64,000 nt of DNA from Rhodobacteraceae bacterium EhC02 (GTDB taxonomy: Bacteria > Pseudomonadota > Alphaproteobacteria > Rhodobacterales > Rhodobacteraceae): contig LXYH01000008.1 of assembly GCA_001650895.1 (NCBI GenBank), positions 1-64,000 on the forward strand. The letters are read 5' to 3'. Under the pieces are notes generated by a model. The model was not told the DNA's origin. It did not search any database and saw only the letters and a program-made list of their open reading frames with translations. Positions 57,157-64,000 of this stretch are shown one piece after another. The position numbers and the translations under genes are program-made. Numbering within the stretch: the stretch's first letter is position 1; the number at the start of each line of letters is the position of its first letter.

Positions 57157-58191
57157 TCATTCGGCAGAGACAGCAGGGCGTCGTCCATCCGCGTTTCCGG
57201 CACTGCTCTGGTCTGGATATTTGGCCTGCCCGGGCAGGAAGAACTCGGTGATGCCACGCGCGCCGTCATGGCGACCGGCCTGGATGATCACGTCGATCGA
57301 GCCCTCGATGTAGTCGACCATGTCGGCATAGGTCATCGGGACTTGCGCTTTCAGGGCGGCGATAGCGAGGCGGCGGACGGCAAGCTGTGGATTCTCGGCA
57401 TGAAGCGTGGTCAGTGAGCCACCATGGCCGGTATTGATAGCCTCAAGGAAGGTCATGGCCTCACGCCCGCGAACCTCGCCCAAGACGATCCGATCAGGCC
57501 GCATGCGCAGCGTGGACGCTAGGAGCACATCGGCGCTGCGGGCCTCGGCGTCCCGGTCGGCGATCAGCGTTACGGTATTTGGCTGCTCGGGGCGCAGCTC
57601 GGCTGCCTCCTCGATGGTAATGATCCGCTCTTCGGGTGGGATCAGCGACAAGATCTTGCGCGCGGCAACCGTCTTGCCGGTCGATGTGCCGCCCGAGACG
57701 ATCATATTGAGCTTGTTCTCGACACAAAAACGCAGGGCCGCGTCGATGTTACCCGAGGCCACCACATCGCGCAGGGCAGCGTTTCTTTGCCGACGCAGAC
57801 CTTCGAGGCTGCGTTCCTTGCCATAGAGAAACCCGAGCTTGATTGCTTCGAGTGGCAAGGAGGAGAAAAACCGCAGTGAGATCGAAAACCCGCCTTCCAC
57901 CGCCGGAGGCTGGATCACCTGCGCCCGGATCGGGCGGTCGCGATACAGGATCGACACCGAGACGATCGGCTTCTTGGCGCTCAACGTTGTTGACGCGGCC
58001 GAGGCGATCTGGTTGCCGAGGTCCTTGATCTCGGTCTGGGTGAGCGGGGTGCCGAGGCATCGCATGAAGTGATCGCCTTGGAACTCACCCCAGACCTGCC
58101 CGTCGGGGTTGATGCAGATCTCGATCACGTCGGCGCGCCCAACATTTGCACCCAAGCGGTCGAGCGAGGCCTCAAGATAACTTGCCGCCAT
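57157..58191 (-). CDS. virB11: VirB11-type secretion ATPase
   Basis: 344 residues from the ATG at 58191 (MAASYLEASLDRLGANVGR), one base after the virB10 stop. Hexameric traffic ATPase: Walker A IVSGGTSTGKTVAARKIL near 168, the Asp box IITIEEAAELRPEQPN near 194, Walker B RPDRIVLGEVRGREAMTFLE near 233 and the His box TGHGGSLTTLHAENP near 255. It powers pilus assembly and substrate transfer from the cytoplasmic side. The earlier in-frame start at 58251 would overlap virB10 extensively and is unlikely. Confidence 0.94.
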   Translation of the reverse strand: MAASYLEASLDRLGANVGRADVIEICINPDGQVWGEFQGDHFMRCLGTPLTQTEIKDLGNQIASAASTTLSAKKPIVSVSILYRDRPIRAQVIQPPAVEGGFSISLRFFSSLPLEAIKLGFLYGKERSLEGLRRQRNAALRDVVASGNIDAALRFCVENKLNMIVSGGTSTGKTVAARKILSLIPPEERIITIEEAAELRPEQPNTVTLIADRDAEARSADVLLASTLRMRPDRIVLGEVRGREAMTFLEAINTGHGGSLTTLHAENPQLAVRRLAIAALKAQVPMTYADMVDYIEGSIDVIIQAGRHDGARGITEFFLPGQAKYPDQSSAGNADGRRPAVSAE

Positions 58192-58192
58192 G

Positions 58193-59518
58193 TCAGAATA
58201 TCTCCAGGTCGCGGTCGACCATGACCGTGATCCGCGTTCCCTGGTCGACATGGATCACTGGACGAATTGCCAGATAATCCTGAATGACGCTTTGGGTGCT
58301 GTCGCCAAGATCGGCCCCGACATCCTTGGCGATATCGGCCGCTGCCTCATCCTCGATCTGTCCGGCCGCGGCGGCGGGCAGCGCCCCGATCAGCGAAATC
58401 AGTGCCGCTGAGCCAAAGCGTTGCGCAAAACGCGTATCGACAAACCCGGTCGTGCCGGTGCGTCCTAACTCATCGCCGCCAAAAGCGCTGATCTCCACGG
58501 TCTGATTGTCGGGCAGGATGATCCGGTCCCAAGCCACCATGACCCGCGATTGCGCCAGTGCCAAGTCGGAGCGGTAGCGCCCGATCAGGCGTGCGCCGCG
58601 TGGGATCAAAACGCGCGTGCCGTCGAAGGAATGGACGTCTTCCGAGACGATGGCGCGGATCGCACCGGGCAGTGTGCTGTCGAGCGCGGTTTCCGTGACA
58701 GCATGAATCATCGTGCCCTGGATGACAGTATTTGAGGGGTTCACGATCACTTCGGCCCTGGTGACGGACGCGGGCCGCGCACCCGCGCGCACAAAGGCTT
58801 CGTCTTCGTTGAGGCGGGCCGCCTCCTGCGCGTCTTCGGGGTCTCTGCCCGAACCCAGCCCAGAGAAGGCGATCATCGGGGAGGCGATGCGCTCTGCGCG
58901 GGCCTCAGCTTCCGCAAGGCGGCGGCGTTCGAGTTCTGCAAGCCGCAGATCCTCGTCGCTCTCTCCGATGGCCGCAGGTTCAGGAGGGGTCAGGCGCGCG
59001 ACTTCAATATCCATGCGCAGCTGGTCAAGTTCGCGGTCACGCTCGGTCAATTGCCGCTCCAGCGTCCGCTGAGCCTCCGCTGAGGCCTCCTGAAGGGCTG
59101 CAATCTGCGCCGTCAGATCGGCGATAGCCTGTTCGGTGCCATCCACGGATCCCTCAACGGGACGTGCGCGCAATTCGGCCAGTTCGGCCTGCAAGGTGGC
59201 GAGGCTTTCCATCAGGGCCAGCTCGGTCTCCGAGGGGCCGGTGATCTCTGGCGGCGGCGGGGCCGGTGCCTCGACCGGCATAGGTGTCAGATCGCCAAAG
59301 CCTGAGCCGGTCGTCTGGAACTCCTCTGGTGCTGCAGTCGGCATCGGGACGGGCGCTGCGGGCTGCAGGGCCACCCAGGCCAGCAGGCCCGCGACCGCGA
59401 TTCCACCGATGCCGAGAAGAGCCGTCATCGGTGGCGGACGCGGACGTCCTGCCTTTTTTCCCGTCGTGCCTTCAAGGGCGGCCAGCCGAGCTGCGAGATC
59501 TTCGGTGTCCTGGCTCAT
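58193..59518 (-). CDS. virB10: VirB10-type channel protein
   Basis: 441 residues from MSQDTEDLAARLAALEGTTG (ATG at 59518, overlapping virB9 by 4 bp). One membrane helix at about 32-50 (ALLGIGGIAVAGLLAWVAL), then a proline-rich region and a coiled coil (QAIADLTAQIAALQEASAEA). The C-terminal TrbI/VirB10 barrel shows VIQGTMIHAVTETALDSTLP and RVLIPRGARLIGRYRSDLAL. It spans from inner to outer membrane and senses ATP use. Complete and typical. Confidence 0.93.
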   Translation of the reverse strand: MSQDTEDLAARLAALEGTTGKKAGRPRPPPMTALLGIGGIAVAGLLAWVALQPAAPVPMPTAAPEEFQTTGSGFGDLTPMPVEAPAPPPPEITGPSETELALMESLATLQAELAELRARPVEGSVDGTEQAIADLTAQIAALQEASAEAQRTLERQLTERDRELDQLRMDIEVARLTPPEPAAIGESDEDLRLAELERRRLAEAEARAERIASPMIAFSGLGSGRDPEDAQEAARLNEDEAFVRAGARPASVTRAEVIVNPSNTVIQGTMIHAVTETALDSTLPGAIRAIVSEDVHSFDGTRVLIPRGARLIGRYRSDLALAQSRVMVAWDRIILPDNQTVEISAFGGDELGRTGTTGFVDTRFAQRFGSAALISLIGALPAAAAGQIEDEAAADIAKDVGADLGDSTQSVIQDYLAIRPVIHVDQGTRITVMVDRDLEIF

Positions 59519-60243
59519 GAGGCAGGCCCCGTCATATCTTGAACACACACCGCCTCTTCGCCGAGGCGAAGTACCCATTGGCGGTTCACACCCGAGACGC
59601 GGATGACGCCATCGCCTTGCGCGGTGCTGTTGACGGCCCGTTCGCCACCGTTTGCATGACGAAAGATTGCCGGAACCGGCGCGTTCCGAGCGAAACGGAA
59701 ATAGGTGAAGGTGCCATCATCCCAGATGGCGGTCGGCGTGAACTCCTCTTGCGCGCTGACCGCATAATTCGCATTTGGCGCGTCTGCCGTTACAGCGCGA
59801 GTCGGTCGTGCCTGCGCATCGGGATAGCGGAACTGCACGACGTAATGCGGCGTCTCACGGGCCTCAATCACATGGAAATAGTAAGAGCGGCGGTTTGTGT
59901 AGACCGTGATGTTGGTGGCAACCCCAGAGGCGGCGGGCTTGATCGCGAAAGCCCGCCCACCCGGGACGCCATCGAACTGAAAGCCCACCGTGTCGCCTGC
60001 GATGATCGACCGGATGGTCTCGCCTTCCCCAAACTCGACGGTGGTCACGCGTGTGAGCGTGGTGACGATCCGGTAGACCTGTCCTTCGGTCCAGGTTGCA
60101 ATCCGGACGCGGTTGTCATGAGGGCCGGTGCGCGGGGTTACTTCCGCGAGGGCAGTGCTCGCCATGAGGCCAGCGGCAAGGAGGCCAAGTACCCCGGTAC
60201 GGAGCATCCGGGGACGGAAAATATGAGGCAAGGGAAAGATCAT
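59515..60243 (-). CDS. virB9: VirB9-type outer-membrane core protein
   Basis: 242 residues from MIFPLPHIFRPRMLRTGVLG, whose ATG at 60243 overlaps the virB8 stop by 4 bp. A signal peptide is present (GLLAAGLMASTALA). The N-terminal domain has RVRIATWTEGQVYRIVTTLT and TTVEFGEGETI, and the C-terminal CagX/VirB9 part has WDDGTFTYFRFARNAPVPAIF. Both are diagnostic. It forms the outer-membrane core with VirB10 and the lipoprotein. The single cysteine near the C-terminus (AVCVQDM) might be exposed. Confidence 0.93.
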   Translation of the reverse strand: MIFPLPHIFRPRMLRTGVLGLLAAGLMASTALAEVTPRTGPHDNRVRIATWTEGQVYRIVTTLTRVTTVEFGEGETIRSIIAGDTVGFQFDGVPGGRAFAIKPAASGVATNITVYTNRRSYYFHVIEARETPHYVVQFRYPDAQARPTRAVTADAPNANYAVSAQEEFTPTAIWDDGTFTYFRFARNAPVPAIFRHANGGERAVNSTAQGDGVIRVSGVNRQWVLRLGEEAVCVQDMTGPAS

Positions 60244-60905
60244 TCGGAGCGGTCCGATCGGATGGCATATTGGGTGACGGTGAAGCCGAAGGGGTTTTCC
60301 CAAACCTCATCGATGGAGCGGGTCTGTTCGGGCTGGAAGTCAAACATCAGCGTTGCGGTGAACATGCCCACTTGTGCACCCTGAGGGCTTGTAAGGCGCT
60401 TACGTAGACGCACTTGGGCGCGGTTCTCGCCGATGAGGGTGATTGATGCGATCTCGACCGCCATCTCGGCGGCAGGGCCGTAACGATCAGGCGGATAGGT
60501 TTCCTGCCCAGAGGTCCACATGGCGCGCATGCTGGCTTCAGCAGCACCTCCAGACTGTGCCAAAATCCGGCGGACGCGCAGGTCGTTGTCGAGCTGGTTG
60601 TAGGTCTCACGCTCAAAAATGTAGCGGTAGATTTGCGCCTCTATGACCGCAGGGCGCTCGGAAAGCCGCACGGTCTCAACGGTGGCGTTCGGCAGAGCCA
60701 TGCCGGTCTCGGGATCATAGGGCACGACGACGGGTGCCGGGGTCTCGATCAAGAGCGCCACGGCGGCGGCGGCAAGACAGCCGACCACACCGAAGCCCGC
60801 GCCGCCAAGGCCAATCATTTTCCAGAGCTGTTCCCGGCGCAGGGCGCCATGGATCAGCTCCTCCTCGACGAGCTCGCGGGCGGTGATGGTAGAGAACCCG
60901 CTCAT
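60240..60905 (-). CDS. virB8: VirB8-type inner-membrane assembly factor
   Basis: 221 residues from MSGFSTITARELVEEELIHG; the ATG at 60905 overlaps virB5 by 4 bp. One membrane helix near 30-52 (IGLGGAGFGVVGCLAAAAVAL), then the periplasmic VirB8 fold (VIEAQIYRYIFERETYNQLD, AVEIASITLIGENRAQVRLR). The end WENPFGFTVTQYAIRSD is the family's final strand. It nucleates the channel. Frames extending further upstream lie inside virB5 and should be ignored. Confidence 0.92.
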   Translation of the reverse strand: MSGFSTITARELVEEELIHGALRREQLWKMIGLGGAGFGVVGCLAAAAVALLIETPAPVVVPYDPETGMALPNATVETVRLSERPAVIEAQIYRYIFERETYNQLDNDLRVRRILAQSGGAAEASMRAMWTSGQETYPPDRYGPAAEMAVEIASITLIGENRAQVRLRKRLTSPQGAQVGMFTATLMFDFQPEQTRSIDEVWENPFGFTVTQYAIRSDRSE

Positions 60906-61699
60906 GGCGTGAGGCTCGGCAAAGTGAAGTCCATGTAGCGGCGCTCTTCGGCGATGGTGGCCGCATCGACCACACCGGCATTGCCCGCACCGAGGGTCTG
61001 GATGGCCTCCAACTCCCACATCCGCGTCATGGCGATGGCCAGTTCCGCCGTGACGCGCGTGTTGTGATCCATCGATGCTTTGAGATCTTCCATCTCGGGG
61101 ATCATCGAGACCAATCGTTCGACGCGCTCTAGCGACAGCGCTGCCTCGGCATGGCTGTTCTGGGCGGCGACTGACATCACCGCTCCGGTGGTCGCGCGCG
61201 TGGCCACGCCTTCGGCACCGGGCTTGCCGCTGTTTGCGATTTCGCTGAGTGTATCCTCATCGAAACCGGCACTTGCGAGCGCCTGAGTCATCTGCGTGCG
61301 CATCGGTCCGGCATTGGGGCCGATGAGGTTACTCCAGTCCCCGGACTGAATGCCGCGGATCAGCCCGGGGATGTCCTCGAACTTGGCTTCCAGCAGACCG
61401 TCGAGACCGTCGCCCATGACAAGGCCGAGAATGCTGCGCGGGCCCGTGAGGGAAGCATACATCTCGTTGAGCTGATCAAGCTGGTTCTGAACCACTTGAA
61501 GCTGTGCCAGCGCGTTATCCAGCAGGTCAGTCTGCAGCCCAAAATCCTGCAGCATCTGTTGCAGTTGGCGGATTTCCTGGGCGATGTTCTGGGTGTCGAC
61601 GGTGGGCACACCCTGTGCGGCGACGGGGCTGGCGAGGACGGTGACCAGCGCCAGAGAGGCAGCGCCAGTGGTAAGGGTACGGGTGATGCGCCGGATCAT
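60902..61699 (-). CDS. virB5: VirB5-type minor pilin
   Basis: 265 residues with a signal peptide (MIRRITRTLTTGAASLALVT ... VAAQ). The mature protein is helical: NIAQEIRQLQQMLQDFGLQT, ALAQLQVVQNQLDQLNEMYA near 65 and VTAELAIAMTRMWELEAIQT near 220, the pattern of VirB5/TrbJ pilus-tip proteins that contact recipients. Its ends (AAQGVPT at the mature start and ERRYMDFTLPSL at the finish) recur in the adjacent transglycosylase gene, so the two share ancestry. ATGA overlaps join it to both neighbours. Confidence 0.88.
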   Translation of the reverse strand: MIRRITRTLTTGAASLALVTVLASPVAAQGVPTVDTQNIAQEIRQLQQMLQDFGLQTDLLDNALAQLQVVQNQLDQLNEMYASLTGPRSILGLVMGDGLDGLLEAKFEDIPGLIRGIQSGDWSNLIGPNAGPMRTQMTQALASAGFDEDTLSEIANSGKPGAEGVATRATTGAVMSVAAQNSHAEAALSLERVERLVSMIPEMEDLKASMDHNTRVTAELAIAMTRMWELEAIQTLGAGNAGVVDAATIAEERRYMDFTLPSLTP

Positions 61700-62862
61700 T
61701 GCAAAGTCTCCAAGGTGAAATCCATATATTGCCGCTCTGCGGCTTGAGCCGCCGCCATGGCGATCTGCTCGGCGCTCAGAGGCTCGGTGTGTGCCGCCTT
61801 GATCCGGGTGCGGATCGCCACCAGCCGGGCGAGCTCGGCACGGGCATAGGTGTTCAGTGCAATTGCCTCATGCAGGTCTTCGGTCTCATTGATCCGGGTG
61901 ATGATGTCCTGGACCCGGAGGGCGGCTGCGCGGACCGAGACCAGAGAATAGTCTCCATAGACACCCGCACCATGCGCCGAGAGGCTGAAACTCGCGTTCG
62001 CCAGAAGCACCGGATCGATGGTGCCCAAGGCATCGATGCCGCCGACAGTCGCGAGATAACTGTTGTATTGCTGCGGGATGACCACAACGTAGTGTTGGGT
62101 TTCCGCGAAAGGCGGCACCCCGCCGTAGTTCTGCACGTTCCCTGGGCCTGCGTTATAGGCGGCGAGGCCGTGGATGATATTGCCGTCGAACATGTTCAGC
62201 ATCTGCGCGAGGTAGCGCGCGCCGCCGGTAACCTGCAGGTAGGGGTCATCGTAATAGGCGGGGTTGATCCCGAGATCGCTCGCCGTGCCGGGCATGATCT
62301 GGGTAAGACCAAAAGCCCCCGCAGGCGAGCGCGCACCAATCTGAAAGCGGCTTTCCTGCCAGATCAGGGCCTGAATGAGGCAGCGCCACTGCACGAGCGA
62401 CAAGCCAGCGCGGCTTACACCCGGCAGGCCGTGGGTATCGCGGGCCGCACGTATGATCAGCGCCTCGATCCCTTCCCGGGCGTCACCGAACATGCGGGCT
62501 GCGGCGGGGTTGTTGTCCTCGGGCGCATAGAGACTGGACGCAGCACTTTCGACGCCATCAGTGGCCCCCTGCCCGGCCTCAAGCCCTGCCACAGTGCCCG
62601 CGACATCACCGGTCCCAAGTGACATGGAATCCATGAGGCCGTTCAGCGAGGCAAGCTGTTGGCGCTCGATCTCGGCCAATTCTTCTTCGCGGCTCAGCCG
62701 GTCCTGCTGCAAGGCCAGATCCCTGTCGGTCTGCTGAAGGATCGCTTGCCGCTCGGCAAAGAGCCGCAGATCGAAGGTCGGCACGCCTTGCGCGGCAGCC
62801 GGCCCGGCATAGGGATTGGCCAGCGCAAGGCCGAGCATAGAGAGAGGAAGCAAAGCCCGCAT
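61696..62862 (-). CDS. virB1: VirB1-like lytic transglycosylase within a VirB5-like frame
   Basis: 388 residues, signal peptide at the start (MRALLPLSMLGLALANPYAG). The SLT domain covers about 150-270: LIQALIWQESRFQIGARSPA with the catalytic glutamate, GAFGLTQIMPGTASDLGINP, and AAYNAGPGNVQNYGG. It opens peptidoglycan for channel assembly. The mature N-terminus (AAQGVPTFD) and the last 75 residues, ending ERQYMDFTLETL, align with VirB5 next door, so the enzyme domain looks inserted into a VirB5-type scaffold. That would put the hydrolase at the pilus base or tip. Confidence 0.88.
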   Translation of the reverse strand: MRALLPLSMLGLALANPYAGPAAAQGVPTFDLRLFAERQAILQQTDRDLALQQDRLSREEELAEIERQQLASLNGLMDSMSLGTGDVAGTVAGLEAGQGATDGVESAASSLYAPEDNNPAAARMFGDAREGIEALIIRAARDTHGLPGVSRAGLSLVQWRCLIQALIWQESRFQIGARSPAGAFGLTQIMPGTASDLGINPAYYDDPYLQVTGGARYLAQMLNMFDGNIIHGLAAYNAGPGNVQNYGGVPPFAETQHYVVVIPQQYNSYLATVGGIDALGTIDPVLLANASFSLSAHGAGVYGDYSLVSVRAAALRVQDIITRINETEDLHEAIALNTYARAELARLVAIRTRIKAAHTEPLSAEQIAMAAAQAAERQYMDFTLETLQ

Positions 62863-62866
62863 CAGA

Positions 62867-63082
62867 TCAGCCGCCCGCCCCGAGCATCACAAAATCGCAT
62901 GCCGTGTCGCGCCGCGTGACTGCCGTCCCCATGGTGGAGACCGTTGTCGTGGAAGACCCAGCCCGCGCCGGGGCATCGCGGAAATTGAAGCAGTTCGCTT
63001 CCGCGGGGTTATATTGTGCGCAGGCCGTCAGCATCAGGCCGAGGCCGATTAGCATCAGCTTTGAGGAAATGGTACGGGTCAT
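62867..63082 (-). CDS. Small lipoprotein, VirB7-like position
   Basis: 71 residues with a lipoprotein signal: MTRTISSKLMLIGLGLMLTA followed by the lipobox cysteine (LTAC, Cys21). The mature part is short and polar with two further cysteines (ANCFNF, TACDF). In type IV systems a small lipoprotein, VirB7, stabilises VirB9, and this is the only candidate in the visible operon, though it lies after virB4 rather than before virB8. It overlaps virB4 by 4 bp. Confidence 0.75.
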   Translation of the reverse strand: MTRTISSKLMLIGLGLMLTACAQYNPAEANCFNFRDAPARAGSSTTTVSTMGTAVTRRDTACDFVMLGAGG

Positions 63083-64000
63083 GGCACTCTCCAGAAATCA
63101 GGGCGGTCGCGATAGTCGGAGCCTACGAGGTCCTCGCCTTTCTCCATGCCGCCAAGGATGGTCACGAGGGGGCCAAGGGCGCTGAGATCAGCGTCGATCA
63201 CTACTGCGCCGCGATCATCGCGCACAAGCGCCAGCCGCGAGGCAGAGCCGACGCCCAGAAGCACGTCGAGCTCCTTGTCGCTAAGGCCCAGCATGGCGTA
63301 GTCGGCGGCCGAGGCGCGGATATTTGGCAGAAGCACTTGTGTCGGCACGGCTTCCACGATGGTCTTGCCGGTGCGCGTGCGCTCGAGCTGGCTCGCATAC
63401 TGCGTCATCATCACGACGACGGCGTTCTGCTTGCGGGCCGTCACCAGCCAATTGCTCAGACGTTCGGCGAAATAGGCGTTGTCGAGCGCCTTCCACGCCT
63501 CATCGATCACGATGATCGTCGGCTTGCGGTCCTCGATCACCCGCTCCACGCGGCGGAAGAGATAGGACAGCACCGCCATCCGTTCCCGCTCGCTTTCGGA
63601 ATCGAGGATGCCGGTCAGATCGAAGCCGGAGACATCGCCATCCAGGCTGAAAGTGTCTTCGGTATTCGACCCGAAAATCCAGCCGTAGCGGCCTTCGGCC
63701 GTCCATTCCTGCATGCGCTCGAAAAGATCGCCGTCGTCATCGGTCGAGACCAGCAGCGAGGCGAAGTCCGACCAGTTGCGCAAGCCTGCGTTCCCGGCAC
63801 TGGCGTTCTGGCGCACGACCTCTTGCAGCCGGTTGGTCTGCACCGGGGTCAGGGGCCGGTCGCGGCGCTCAAGGAGGCTCGCGAGCCAGTCGGCCAGCCA
63901 AGCCTGACCGCGCGCATCGATCTCGGTTTGAAGCGGATTAAGTCCTGTGGGACGTCCGGCCCGCACGGTCGAATAGCTGCCCCCCAAGGCGCGGACGGCC
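63079..64000 (-). CDS. virB4: VirB4-type ATPase, 3' part (cut by window edge)
   Basis: The frame is open to the right edge, so the start and the Walker A are outside the window. The visible 306 residues are the C-terminal half of VirB4: YGWIFGSNTEDTFSLDGDVS, FDLTGILDSESERERMAVLSY, Walker B PTIIVIDEAWKALDNAYFAE, and VVMMTQYASQLERTRTGKTI followed by ILLPN-type sequence (QVLLPNIRASAADYAML). It is the largest ATPase of the type IV secretion system, acting in pilus biogenesis. It leads the operon seen here, and virB2/virB3 should lie further right. Confidence 0.93.
   Translation of the reverse strand, partial: AVRALGGSYSTVRAGRPTGLNPLQTEIDARGQAWLADWLASLLERRDRPLTPVQTNRLQEVVRQNASAGNAGLRNWSDFASLLVSTDDDGDLFERMQEWTAEGRYGWIFGSNTEDTFSLDGDVSGFDLTGILDSESERERMAVLSYLFRRVERVIEDRKPTIIVIDEAWKALDNAYFAERLSNWLVTARKQNAVVVMMTQYASQLERTRTGKTIVEAVPTQVLLPNIRASAADYAMLGLSDKELDVLLGVGSASRLALVRDDRGAVVIDADLSALGPLVTILGGMEKGEDLVGSDYRDRPDFWRVP

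Overview
The window reads as a large, mobile, low-copy plasmid (or plasmid-derived replicon) of an alphaproteobacterium, most likely in the Rhodobacteraceae (Rhodobacter, Paracoccus or Roseobacter type). The reasons are a repABC replication and partition cassette, a Ti-like virC/virD/virB conjugation set, an HvrA-type H-NS protein, high GC with strong GC-rich third positions, and a pair of genes resembling the RcgA/RcgR pair I recall from Rhodobacter capsulatus plasmids. I see no rRNA, tRNA, CRISPR array or complete insertion sequence. Family names below are from reading the protein sequences, not from a database search.

Layout. 1-5000: a serine recombinase, then repA-repB-repC with a counter-transcribed RNA between repB and repC, an AT-rich palindrome inside repC that may be oriV, and two parS-like palindromes at the repC 3' end. 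5000-8400 and 13400-28700: a conserved plasmid backbone of ParB-like, SSB, DUF932, DUF6878, DUF6915, Strawberry-notch-like helicase, toprim, DUF2493, WGR and unnamed small genes. Several of these share one of two repeated leader motifs. Cargo sits between them: a Gabija-type pair (gajA, gajB) in an AT-rich segment, an S41-like protein, a nuclease-like protein and a TacA/TacT-type toxin-antitoxin pair.

28706-39650 (minus strand): a compact type I restriction-modification operon with extra members (half-size HsdS, HsdM, RhuM, full HsdS, DUF2188, DUF4917, HsdR, YgjP-like metalloprotease), followed upstream by a separate Fic gene. Both have recognisable palindromic operators. 39800-42800: a small gene and the RcgA/RcgR-like membrane protein and alpha/beta hydrolase.

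42900-49730: the DNA-processing half of conjugation. VirC2- and VirC1-like genes face away from mobC/virD1-like, relaxase and virD4-like genes. Between them is an array of GATGC repeats holding two sites that match the IncP/Ti nick consensus, which I read as the oriT region. 55695-64000 (minus strand): a virB operon running virB4 (cut by the window edge), lipoprotein, virB1-like, virB5, virB8, virB9, virB10, virB11, a secreted protein, virB6.

Between the two conjugation blocks (49990-55470) lies what I consider the best candidate for a poorly described system: a coiled-coil two-pass membrane protein, a PHP-ABC ATPase of the TrlF type, and a convergent gene that looks like a HEPN-LOTUS (RNA-directed) protein. 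Together the window carries replication, partition, multimer resolution, conjugation and at least three defence or conflict modules.
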